From positions 8,577,001 through 8,641,000 of the forward strand of contig OY783220.1 of the NCBI GenBank assembly GCA_963678705.1: 64,000 bases of DNA, given 5' to 3'. The translations under genes and the position numbers were made by a program. Below are positions 48,661 through 60,555 of the stretch, piece by piece. Source of the DNA: Panorpa germanica. Its lineage: Eukaryota > Arthropoda > Insecta > Mecoptera > Panorpidae. Position 1 is the stretch's first letter. Every line of letters begins with the position of its first letter. The notes beneath the pieces were generated by a model. That model was given only the letters and a program-made list of their open reading frames with translations. It was not told where the DNA came from and ran no database searches.

Positions 48661-49304
48661 ACTCGTTAACACTTTCCCATTTCATTCGACTTGATTTAAT
48701 GTTGGAGACATTTATAAATATTTACTTTTCAATTTAAACACTTATTTATTTTATAATAACGACGGACACGAATTATTTATTGACTAAATTGTTTGTTTAA
48801 TTTAATGACTTACTATTTACCATTGTCTTTGAAAGTGATTCAACATTTTGCAAATTATATTGATCAGGGCAGCATTTGGAGAGCGGGCGAATGTAATTTT
48901 AAAAATGATTTTTCTTGAAATTAATTTATTTAATGTCTGCGTCCTATAATTGACGACTTTGCCTAATAAATTGATATTGTGTTCCACTAATAACCTTAGA
49001 GATTGTATTTTGGATTAAAATTTCGTTGTCTGTTGATTTTGACAGCTCCTGTTGACGGGACTAAACGCTAGTTTACTTAAAATGCATAAAATATATAATT
49101 ATTGCGATGGACCCAAATTATCTTTGTAAATGTTGTAACTACGTACATAAATTAAAAAAAAAAAAGAAACAGAAAACAGAGGGTCATTCTTTCAATTCCA
49201 AGTTAAACTTCAGTTATGAGATAAGATATTTTTCTTGGTTAAGCTACAGTTATGTTCAACAGTAATAAATATGAAAGCAGGCAAACAAATGTGTTATTAA
49301 TCAG

Positions 49305-49530
49305 TTATTAAAGGGAGGCAGTGAAGGGAAGAGGTGGATGGCGGAGGTAGAGAAAAGGAGCGAGGAAAGAGAAGGAATGGCAGAGTAGAAACAGGAGGGA
49401 GAGTAACAGAAGGAGCGAAGCAGTAGCGGTAACAGTTTTGTTTTTGTTTTTATAAGGATACTTTTTTTTTCTTTTAGGAGTGAGAATGTTTAGATTTATT
49501 AAGGATCAAAATTGAATTAAGCACAATGAA
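49305..49530 (+). mobile_element. I/R1-like LINE 3' fragment
   Basis: Begins cagttattaaagggaggcag, equivalent to QLLKGGS of the LINE at 14962, then matches 31260-31450 through the 3' UTR (gagaatgtttaga, aaggatcaa). Strongly 5' truncated. Confidence 0.65.
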
Positions 49531-50950
49531 TGTAGTGCCAAACGTTATACATATTAAAAGAATAAAAAAAAATACTAATGTATTAGTCAAAATTTATAAT
49601 AAACCTCAGTTAATATCTAAACCGATCTGTATGTGTCAAAGGTCCCATGACGAATCCTGCGGTCTTGTGTCCCAAAACCTCGCCCTCAGTCACGTGAAAG
49701 TGTGTATCCCGTGAAATGGTCTAAGTTGCTGCATCAGCATTCAGAGAATAGACTCATCTGTTCCTTGTATGATGTCATGGGTCAGGTCCACATTGAAGTC
49801 ACAGCGATGCACTGAGAGTATTCATTCACAGTGCCAAATAGTGATAACAATTGACGTAGCAAAAAATACAATGTAGTAAATGTACGGACTGTACAACTGA
49901 GCTATATAAATTCTAATCTCTGCATTTAACCAAAAAGCTTTCAAAATATATTAAGCAATTTTTTAATTCGTTTATATCAAAGCCCTTTTTATAAATTGTA
50001 TTAAATGATAAAAATTTTACCACCTTTCAATGCCATTAAATTATTAATACCCTGTAAATTACATTAATGTTACCCTTATTTTTATCATGACATGTAATGA
50101 ACCGTTACAAAACATTAATAGACACTGACGAAGAAAAGTGACGACCCTCTCTACCCCACTCCGCCCCCTTAAGACACTCACCCACCCAATAAATAAAAAA
50201 TAACATTTTCAGTAAGTAAATGTAATAAAAAATGAATTAGACAAAATTAAAATTCATGGATGTCTACGATGAGGACACCCACTTATTGTTGGCTTTGGAG
50301 GGGGGGGTTGGAGTTTATTTTAACGCAATCCGCGCCACGTGAATGACTGTACATCCATTCCCATTCAGAAGAAGTGAAGTGAAAGAAAACAACCCTCGAA
50401 TGAACTCATTTCGCGCCAGCTAAATTAAAATTAGCCCGACCTCTTGAACTGCAGAAAGTTTGGGTTCTTTTGTGGTTGAATTCGTGATGAAAGGACATGG
50501 TTCAACTGCTTAAGAACCTGCTTGTTTTTCTTTCTCGGCTTTGGAGCAGATTGAAGCTATTCAGAAGATAGACAACTTACTTATAAGCTTACACTGCAGA
50601 AATTATTAATGGGTTCAAAACACAGTTGAATATTTGGATTGGTAACTGACTAGGCCAACATGCTTGATCGTTTATGGATAGCTGGTTGTCTGTTTGGCAG
50701 TTGAAGGGAGCTGTGCGGGAAAGTTTTAAGCGATTCTATATTTTATTTAGAATAGACCCTGACCTCTAGCAACCGACCTGTCAGATCGTCGAACTGTATC
50801 AGTTCCCCCTCCTCCTCCGCTCTGGTCCTATGACATACAGTTGACTATAAGGGTCCCGCATAAGATCAGTACGCGATAATTTGAATACATGTAATTTCTA
50901 TCTTGATACGTGCCCGAACAGAATAGTTTTGTTAAATTTACTTCTGCTAT

Positions 50951-51661
50951 TAGTTCAAGATCCCAGAGCGATCTGACATAACTTATTTTCAAAAGCATAG
51001 AACTTTCGGTTCTAAGTAGTCTCTACATGTACTTTTAATACCTGCGTATTTGTGGAGTTCGCTCGGTGACACCTGGGCAGGTACCAGGTGAGAAAGGTAA
51101 CTAAAAATCAGAGTTACTTTACTTAAATTTGTATGACTGATTTTTAAATATATTTTGTAGAATGTTATTTCTGAAGTAAAATTAAAAGTGTCAGACGCTT
51201 TCCATGGGCCAGAACTTTATAACTGACAAAAACATGTTAGTGGTCTCATAAACACAACTACACTGTATACTATATACTGTATATAGTACTGCATACGTAT
51301 AGACTGAAACAGATTGTGAGTTTAGGAAGGGGAACCGAGTCACCATGGATGTCAAGTTAATTTATTTTTTACAGAGCTTTAAAGCGTCTGACAAAAGTTC
51401 TGGCCCATGGAAAGCGTCTGACACTTTTAATTTTACTTCAGAAATAACATTCTACAAAATATATTTAAAAATGAGTCATACAAATTTAAGTAAAGTAACT
51501 CTGATTTTTAGTTACCTTTCTCACCTGGTACCTGCCCAGGTGTCACCGAGCGAACTCCACAAATACGCAGGTATTAAAAGTACATGTAGAGACTACTTAG
51601 AACCGAAAGTTCTATGCTTTTGAAAATAAGTTATGTCAGATCGCTCTGGGATCTTGGACTA
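50951..51661. mobile_element. Near-perfect foldback element (arms about 267 bp)
   Basis: 50951-51217 is almost exactly the reverse complement of 51394-51661 (from caagatcccagagcgatctg inward to tttccatgggccagaacttt); only a few substitutions are visible. The spacer is about 176 bp. The flanks allow a TA duplication at the outer ends. The ORF at 51345-51623 runs through the right arm and has no recognisable protein signature. Probably a non-autonomous Tc1/mariner-type foldback MITE; the superfamily is not proven. Confidence 0.85.
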
Positions 51662-54464
51662 TATACACAATACGTGGAATTTAAAAAAAAGTCACGCCAC
51701 AAAAAATGAACGATGTGAACAAGTTCTCTTTTTTACATAAGTGCGCATAACATATTACGTTGATCTACTTTTTTTTATTATTTTGTTTTTATTTTCTATT
51801 TTAGTTTTTATTTATGCTGGTTTTTATTACATTTTATTTATATATAAAATAGAGTATGTAAGAAAACGCTTACAGACATTATTTTTTAGTATCAGTTTAA
51901 ACTTGTTTTTATGTACAACAAATTTATTTTACAATGTTTATTATTTGCTTGATATCGTTGTCGTCAATAGTGTAAAGGCGGTTCCAGACGATGCGGTGAA
52001 CGTTTGATTCAAATATTTGCCTCTAACGTGTGAGTCAAATATTGGAAGATTGACATTGTTAGAAGGTGTTCGTAGCATTGTATAGTACCGGCATAAAGCG
52101 GGGAACAGACATGCAACGAAACAACGTACCGTAACGCCGCGCCGTCATAAGGGCCCCACACACACTCCTAGCTAGGTCAACATACTAGTTGACTTGTGGG
52201 TGCGATGAACAAAATTAGTGTAAGCGATATTACGCTCTCAGATCAACACTAGTACAGGCCTGCTTCTGTCTTATCTCAACATAAACAATCCGTTGAATGC
52301 CTGGTATATGGCTATGTATTCCTGAGACTAGATTTGACAAAGGTCTATTATTCAGGTCAATTTCATTTGTAAATTTAAACACTATTTTCAATTATTCTTA
52401 TTTATTTACCAAACACAAGTAAAAAAAAAAGGGCAACGCTCAATAAAATTATACTGGGGTCTGACTAGGTACTCGACGCTTTTGTTCAAGATCACATTTA
52501 AATCCGTAATTTCTTTAGATGTTTTGACTTTGTATTGAAACATTTTTGTTTCATAAAAATACTACCTAGAATAGCATAAGTAAGGGTTTTACTTATACGC
52601 CACTAGTCTGTACGTTAAAAGTACAACACATTTAGTACATTCATGTCTAAATAATGTCAACCTATGAATGAAAATATATAAATGTTGGATGTCGCACCAA
52701 TCTGTAAGAGGTATTAGGCTACTATGACCTTTTAATATACTTTACTACTTTAGCATATTTTTTACGTAAAAGCAGCCTTTTCTATATTAAATAAACCTTA
52801 AATAGACGTAACTGTATTTACACATCCTGAATCAAAGGACTCGTTTAATTTAATTAGGAATCAAAGTACTAAAGCTCGAAATACTTTCAGCGCCAAATTC
52901 GTTTAACTGTTTCATTCCAGTGAACAAACTTACCTTATACCTTAAAACACGGAAATTGATTAAATTGAATTACCTTGATTTTTAAATCTAATAAATTTTA
53001 TTTACTACGTTAAAGTTAAAATTTTATTTTATATAATTGGTTTAAGAAATGAAACCAGGTGCAGAAAACATTGTAAATTGTATTGAGGTAAAGCTACCTC
53101 AATTATAATCAAAGAATTGTAAAAAAATTATCATTATTAATCTTGTATATTATTATTATAGTCATCCTCAAAAAGTATGTGTACAAAATTTAAAGGTCGA
53201 AAACTTATCTGGAAATAGTTGTAATTTTTGAAAACGATTGCAAAGTTTTGACCCCAGCAACCACCAAATACAAGTAAAATAATAACAAGAATATATTCAA
53301 ACAGTTTCATACTAGCTTTGTTGTTAAATCCGGATGCACTTCATTTGAAAGTAACACCTACTTGACCCTACTACATAAGATGTTGCGAATTACAGTCAAA
53401 ATAAGACCGTAAGACTTATTACTTTATCTTTTCCTTTTTTATAGCTTCATTACAACATAGTTAAAAAGGAATTAAAATAAAAGCCGTGAGGTCTTGCGCC
53501 AGTCAATAGAGTAACGCAGTGCAGTCAGTAACCAGCGAGAAAGGGAGTGGTGAACAAAAAAACTCAATTAACAGGAGATTTAAGAGAAAACTTTTTTCGA
53601 GTAGCATTAGTAGAGCATCTAGGCTATTAATGTTTCATTTTTATTTCCTCTGGAAAATTTATCTCGTAAACTTTCGCTTTTAAACTACGTCTTGTGAATT
53701 TGTCTTGTGTTAGTGAGACCTAGAGGTAAACAAAAGCACCTCTTCATATGAAGAGACACTCCTACTATCGATATTATCGTAACTACGATTTTATCGTAAG
53801 CACGATATTATCGTAACTACGATATAGTGACTACGATATCTGACAAGTCGACTTTACCCAAAATACAAATTAAGTCTCAAATTTGGGGCGCAATAAAACT
53901 GCATCTAATATTAAAGGACGTCATTAAAAAATTAAAAAATAAAGGTCCTAATTACATGAAAAAAATGAAAAAAATTCTGTAAGTTACAGAACTTTGTATT
54001 TTATTAAATAATATACTTTTTTAATATTATAAATGGACAAAGAAGTACATACATTTCAAAATACTATGATAAAGATTAAAGTTTTCGAAATGTTATACAT
54101 TAAGTTATATAAGTTGGAACTTTGAACTCATTGCAGTAATGTACAAGTTTTGATTTACTTAAACTTAATATGAGCTTTTAAAGAAAGTTTCTACAGAAAA
54201 TCACATATTAAATAGAGTACTTTCTTATTTAAGGAACTTCTTGTTCGTACTCGTATACATATATTGAATATAATGCAGCAAATAATAATAGAAATGCATA
54301 ATTCGTATTATATTTTATTCAAATATGAATGCTCTTACTACTTTTAAAGTATATCCACCACATTATTCACGAGAAGACCCTATTAGCCAGTTGTGTCACC
54401 CACAAAACATGAAGGTTACCTAAGATTTATGTGATATTTAAAATAAACAAAATCTAGTAACCTT
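51662..54464. other. Mostly unassigned flank sequence
   Basis: Contains the ATCGTA cluster at 53768-53845. A short hydrophobic ORF at 51741-52007 is AT-rich and reads as low-complexity membrane-like sequence, with no supporting motif. Nothing else was identified. Confidence 0.4.
53768..53845. repeat. Cluster of quasi-palindromic ATCGTA motifs
   Basis: Units of the form ttatcgtaactacgat, itself nearly palindromic, recur three to four times. Resembles the acgatatattg stretch in the minimal Helitron at 40927. Significance unknown. Confidence 0.55.
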
Positions 54465-55085
54465 ACAGCTGTTCTGAAAATTTGAAATCGATTGGAGTAA
54501 AATTGTCTGGTCTGGTTCTTCTTACTTTGAAACTTTTAAATGCGGTTTCTCACACATAGCCTTTTCAGAGTCGATGCCTTCTCTAGCTCAAAATCTGCTG
54601 TACCGATTCCTTTGAAATTTTGCACACTCTTTCTTTATATAAATGCCGAGCTTTTTTATTTTTTAATTTTAACGTATTTGAAAATAACAAAGTTTCTAAT
54701 TTTTTTCATGAAAAATCGGTATTTTGACTTCTAAGTGCAGTAAAAAATTGAAAAATCAATAATAAAAAAAAATCTCGACAGCGTTACCTGCAGAAACTTA
54801 TCAACTAATGAAATCATTTTGGTTTTTCGATTTCAGAAAATCCAATGATGAGTTATGAGTGGCACCGCAATGTTACTTTTTCTTGTGACGTCTACGGAGA
54901 TTCGCTATCAATGCCTCATTTCTTGATATTTATTTACGAAAATTTCAGAAAGTATTCTTTAAATGTTACTTTATCAATTAGTAATTATAGAAATAATTAT
55001 ATATTAACTGTGTCGTCAAAAAACATTATCGAAAATATGCTTTTTTTTCGTGTTGACCTTACTACACCTCCCCCCGCCCCCTACT
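54465..55085 (-). repeat. Family A, copy 6
   Basis: Inverted orientation. Contains the longest open version of the family ORF (54845-55126, read on the plus strand). Ends in a C-rich tract near 55085. Confidence 0.78.
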
Positions 55086-56341
55086 TAATCCTCAAAAAAG
55101 ACTTCTTAAGATTTTGTAATCATTAAAAATATGTTCTTAGTAAGTTTTATGATTATGGTAATAAGAAAAAGTTGATTAATTTTTAAAAAGCAGTAAAATA
55201 GAACACATTACGTTGCCTATTAGGTAAAATCTTTTACAAAACAAGTAACTTTCGTTATGATAGCAACAATAAGTGCTTTTAGAATAGCTATAAAAGAAGA
55301 TGCTTTTAGATTAAATATAATTAGTTTTTTGTTTAAATAAAATATTACAAAGTTCAGTGTTTTATGAATGGAAATCTAATCTTATCCGGTACAGAACCCA
55401 TAAAGTTCACTTATTTGTGAACCTACCAGCAATGTGTAGATAACAGAGCTGCAGTGAAATCATTTTTCCACGAACCCGACAGCAAGAAAGTAAATAAGTA
55501 AGATAATATGTTCTTGTAGAGATCAATTGCATTTACAGCATTTTTTATAAATAACAAAATTCACAAAAATAAAGAGATATAAAGTATTAAGCTCAGATAA
55601 CCCAAGTTGATATAAAACACAGTCTCACTAAATCTCCATAAAACCCTCAGTCGGGATCTAGCTACGTAATGAGTTTCAGGATTTGTCCCAACACATTCAC
55701 TGCCACCCTACTGACCCCCCTCTGTACAATGCACATAGACACCAAGCCCTCATAACCCATGCTAAGGATTTGTTGTATATTTCCATCACCTTCCGATGTA
55801 AATAAATTTCTTATGACTTTTATGTTTAGAAAATTCTTTTTATTTTCCTGTATTAAACGACTTTATGTTTTTGTTGGTAATTCTATATCGTTAAATATAT
55901 TTTATAGTGTTATAATGATGTTATTATTTATCTCTAATAGGTGTAACGTCGTTAAAATTAAATGAAATGGATATTTGCACAATAGCTTATAAGAAACGGT
56001 TGTATTAAAGGCCCCATACACGTTGGATTGGTAACTGACTTGACCAACATGTTTGATTGTACTCATGTACTCATCTTACAGACATCAGATATCCCCAAAA
56101 CTGTGGCAATAATACCCAAACTACAATTTACGACCAGTAAAGAATACTTTATATTTAGTCTAACACCCACTAAGTAAGGATCTCAAATTTACAATAACTA
56201 TTTAGATCTTTTGATCAGTTCACCTCTCTGAAGACTAACGTACTTAGTTTCTACACGACACTGACAAATAATAACAACCACGCTTAGAGTATATAAGCTG
56301 GTGGTTAATTTTAAAACAAATAAAAATAAATTAAGATATAA

Positions 56342-56717
56342 TGTCAGTTTCACACCAAAGATACAGTTCTTAAAACATTTTTGTCTTTTGTTGCTGTTTT
56401 AGTAAACAAAACACATTCCCATCTGGAGTTGGTAAGACCGAAAGAAACCACGTTTGTTGTTATTTTTTAGTCTGCTTGATTTGAACAAGCAGTTTTGTTT
56501 TTTGTGAACATTTGCGCTTGTCAGTTGTTGTTTATCATGTATATAATTTTTATGGGACACACAGAAAAACACTAAAAACAAAACCAGTCTGTTCCAGCCG
56601 AAAACCAGTTTATTTTCGAAAAACAGAAATGTTTTAAAATAAAACAAAACATGTTTTTGTTTTGTTTTTTGACATCAAAACTCTTTTCAAAACTATCTCT
56701 CTGGTGTGAAACTGGCA
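56342..56717 (+). mobile_element. Harbinger-like MITE, family B copy 3
   Basis: A 376-bp copy in the orientation of copy 1, lacking about 40 bp near its left end. The flanks are TAA (56339-56341) and TTA (56718-56720), a one-base mismatch. The ends are tgtcagtttcacaccaaaga and, inverted, tgccagtttcacaccagaga. Confidence 0.8.
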
Positions 56718-58341
56718 TTAGAGAATAATTGTAGTTTCAATATACAAGTAACAAATATTCTGAACATTATTAATTCCTACGTTAATTAATAAAGCTAATT
56801 ATACAAAGATCTCTTGCATACTTTTTTCCTTTTATCAGAAGGTGTTGATTTACTAATTCTTTCATTTTACAATGTGCATATTTTATATTCACACAAATAT
56901 AATTATTATTTCTGTTTAGAAATTACCAACATGTGAAGTTCGGCACATTTGCTTGTTAACGGATCTCTCGAAAACTCGAGCATACTCGGTGCAAAGCACA
57001 ACATTTTCAAATGTGTGTGAGGCCTTTTACTCTGATAGATATTATAACAAATAAAGTTTAGAATGAAGCAACCGACAGCAGTTTGGTTGGCACACTTGTT
57101 ACCCTAGCTGCAGGGTGACAACTGCACTCGAACGAATATAAGCAAAGTTTTAGTTCAGTGAACCATGCATACAAACTACAAAACTTTTGTCGGAAAAATA
57201 TTATAATAATAAAAAAACGAGTTTCTTTTAAAATGTATAACATAAGGTTGCTTCCAGGTCAAATTGTACAGAATCGCAAGTGTTGTATATTTGCGAACAG
57301 TTCAAACACAGAATATTTGCACAGGTCGGGTGTAAAAATTACCTATTTATAAAATTATTATAAAATTAAAATTACCAATTCAAATTTAGCAAATCTAAAT
57401 ATTCACTAGTTACAAAACACGTCTTTGCTACAAGACAGCTATAGTTACAAAAAAAGATCGATTCAGGTATCGCTATGTTTTTACACTCCTTTCGAAATTA
57501 CCTCCATTTTAAATTTAAACAAAACCACTAGAAAAATAAATGTAATCGTTATTTATAGACATGGTCAATTTTAGTCTGACTCTCATAAACACTGGTATTT
57601 CTAATTACGGTTTAATACATGTTTCAATTTAGTAAAATACTAGTTAGAAATATTACCTACTTAATAACCTGAAATAAAATACCTGAAATAACATTCCCTT
57701 TCCTGTAACAAAATAATTAAATGTTAAAATTAGATCCAGTGCCGGAGGTAAATGGGACTGTATTTCATAAATTTAATATCAATTGCGACGGGGAAAAGCG
57801 CTATTTATTAATATAAATTCTTAATACGCGTGAAATATGTTCCTATAATTACACCCAACATAACGAGACCGAGAAAAATGAAGGTAATCAATTTGAAACG
57901 TGCGGGAAGTGTTAGCGACGTTTAAAAATATAAATCATGCTTCAATGAGACCTCACACATAGCAGCCATAACCACTGAGCCACTGAGCTAGTGAGCAAGT
58001 CGTAACAAAACTAATAAATACCAGAAAAAATATTCAAGCCATAAATCTAACTGGTGTAATGTCAGCGGGCTCAAGCTCAAGCGCGGGGGACGACCGACGG
58101 ACGTCGAGATCGTTCTCAGCAAGGCGTCGAGTTTGTAGTTATTTTTTGTATTTCTTGTACTGATAAATGGTATCTGGTATTAAAAAAATTCTGAAGAATT
58201 TACATACTAGTCGTGTTGAAGTGACACTCGCTAGAATAGAATCGTGCTTATCCTTGAATTAACATAAATAGGACAATTTCATTGTGAACTGATTTTTTAA
58301 GGGTAGCTTTTTAATGGTTTATTGTTTATCTCATTCTTTTT
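56718..58341. other. Unassigned flank with one GC-rich block
   Basis: AT-rich except for 58060-58150, where cgcgggggacgaccgacgga and neighbours stand out. No ORF or splice pattern links this block to a gene. Confidence 0.4.
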
Positions 58342-59005
58342 TAATTTATTTATATTATTGTACAACATATTAAGTTCATTGTGTGAAAATTTGAAGTCGA
58401 TTGGAGTAAAACTGTCGGAGGTATAGAGTTTTAAGTTTTCACCCAACTGGTCTGCTTTCGTCTTTCTTTAAAACTTTTAAAAGCGTTTTTCTCACACTTA
58501 GCTTTTTCAGAGTCGGTGTCCACTCTAGCTCAAAATCTACTGAACCGATTCTTTTGAAATTTTGCACACTCTTTCTTTACATAAATGCCGAGCTAACGCT
58601 GTCGAGTTCTTTCTCTTTTTTTAATTTTAACGTATTTTAAAATAACAAAGTTTCTGATTTTTTCACTTCAAATCGGTATTTTGGCTTCTAACTGTTGTAA
58701 AAAATTGAAAAATCAATAAAATAAAAAGACTCGGTAGCGTTACCTGCAGAAACTTATCAACTAATGACATCATTTTGGTTTTTGGATTTAAGAAAATCCA
58801 ATGATGAGTTATGAGTGGCACCGCAATGAAACTTTTGTAACGTCTGCGGAGATTCGCTGCCATTAACTCATTTCATGATATTTATTTAAAATTTGACAAA
58901 GTATTCTTCAAATGTTATTTTATCATGGAGTGATTATAGAAATAATTATATATTATTTGCCTCGTTAAAAAACATTATCGAAAATATGCTTTTTTTGTAT
59001 CGATC
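58342..59005 (-). repeat. Family A, copy 7
   Basis: Inverted orientation, from tttatattattgtacaacat to gctttttttgtatcgatc. The G/C-rich terminus is missing; a long AT microsatellite follows 40 bp later. Confidence 0.78.
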
Positions 59006-59045
59006 AATATTCGGAAAAATCAATATTTATATAACTAAATAAGTG

Positions 59046-59046
<1 letters not shown>

Positions 59047-59097
<51 letters not shown>

Positions 59098-59111
59098 TAT
59101 GTATATATATG
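59047..59111. repeat. AT dinucleotide microsatellite
   Basis: About 65 bp of alternating A and T with two interruptions (acatat, gtatat), directly beyond family A copy 7. Confidence 0.95.
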
Positions 59112-59668
59112 GTCCTACGCCTCAGGCACATACGCTACTGACCGCTGTCCGATTTATTTGCATATAATATGTAAAACAACACCATGATGCAGCTATTTCT
59201 TTTTTTCTAAGTTCATACTTCAAAAAATAATATCACAGAAACTATTATACTCTAATTTATACAACCACTTATACAACAATTTCCATAATAAAAGCTTTAT
59301 TCGTAAATCAAAAGCTCTTCCAATCTGAATCTCGATGAAGTATCAACCAACCGAACAAAATATATTAAAGAAACTAGGAATCATCAGTCTGATCCAATTC
59401 AATAACTATATAAAATAAAATGGTAATAAAAACCTCAAGCGATCACCAAAAAACCGAAAAGCTCTAAAATAAACCAGAACATAAATAAATATGAAAGCTT
59501 CATAAAGATAAATAAAGCTCTATAGAAAGAATGAAACAAATATGTACCATACGTAGGACATTATGTCACTCAGACCGTCAGACGATAGGCCTCGGGAAAT
59601 GGAAGCTGCGGGATGGAATACAACATCAATAATTTCAACTAATAAAATCGAAGAGAATTCTGTATTAT

Positions 59669-60115
59669 GCCCGTCGCACACTGCAATCGCGCGAACCCTG
59701 GAAATGTAATGAACTCGCACACTGCAAGCGACAAAACCGTTCGAATACGGACTTTACATAGCTGTCATACTGGAACCGTATTTAAGTGAATTTTAACCAA
59801 ATGTATACATGCTACAACGCTATATCTATCCGAACCTTATAAATGCAATAGTCTCTTTCATAACAGTGGTGTATCGATAAAAATTAAAGTGAAAGTTTGC
59901 TCTCTTGATAAATTATGTCAGTGCAAAACAACTCCAATACACCATACAGTACACAAGTTTGACTTGGCGTACTGTAGTATCGGTACGTGGTATGAATGTA
60001 TTGTGACACAACACATGCAAAGAACACAGTTCTAAGAGTTTTAGCCATTCAACCAAAACGCCGATTTACGCCCGAATTAGCCGTCGCTTAAATACGCTTA
60101 CAGCGTGCGTCGGGC
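59669..60115. mobile_element. MITE, family M copy 2 (447 bp)
   Basis: Inverted ends gcccgtcgcacactgcaatc and, reversed, gcccgacgcacgctgtaagc. The interior contains actgcaagcgacaaaaccgt, a second internal start-like block (ggaaccgtatttaagtgaat) and the tcataacagtggtgtatcga block. Non-coding. Confidence 0.8.
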
Positions 60116-60174
60116 CTAAGAAACAAAGTTGTTCGATATTTAATCTTGTAGAAATTTTTAGTATAAAATATATT

Positions 60175-60320
60175 ATGACACAGTGGACGAGAGCATTGAT
60201 GCTTGACGCTAACCAAAGTTATATTTTCTGGGTTTAGTTGTTGTCAAGTGATATTGATAATCATAAACTTATTAGGCAGCGGTGTAATTCACATGTATGA
60301 GATCACAACACTGGGTCCGA
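60175..60320 (+). mobile_element. SINE copy lacking the B box
   Basis: Head tatgacacagtggacgagag and body (ttattaggcagcggtgtaat, ttttctgggtttagtt) match the SINE at 20724, but about 25 bp containing the B box are missing between gcttgacgctaac and caaagttatatt. Confidence 0.7.
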
Positions 60321-60339
60321 TTAACACTTGTCAAGTCAT

Positions 60340-60555
60340 TGCTTTGCTTGAACGGTATGTTATTTCTATTAAAAACCAATGCTTTATCAACACACAAAAT
60401 TCACATTTTTTCCATTGTTTTGAAAATTAAAAAAGTGGCGTCACTAAAATCACGATAAGTCATAAACTAACGGTTGAAATGTCGTAAAATTTGTTGAAAT
60501 TTGTCAATAGTGGCACCATCTATATGTCATCTTACGAACTTGTCCAGTGATGTGT
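60340..60555 (-). repeat. Dispersed repeat F
   Basis: Same layout as 33168-33385: a tatcaacacacaaaattcac block, a ttgttttgaaaattaaaaaa block, then tggcaccatctatatgtcat. Confidence 0.6.

Larger units (their letters stand above)
48072..50950. other. Mostly unassigned flank sequence
   Basis: Apart from the GC-rich tandem tracts at 48550-48660 and the LINE fragment at 49305-49530, no gene or element was recognised. The ORF at 49526-49714 has no family signature. Confidence 0.4.

Noticed and set aside
51741-52007. Hydrophobic 88-codon ORF suggesting a membrane protein
   Set aside because: Its hydrophobicity follows from T-rich DNA; no start context, domain or second copy supports it.
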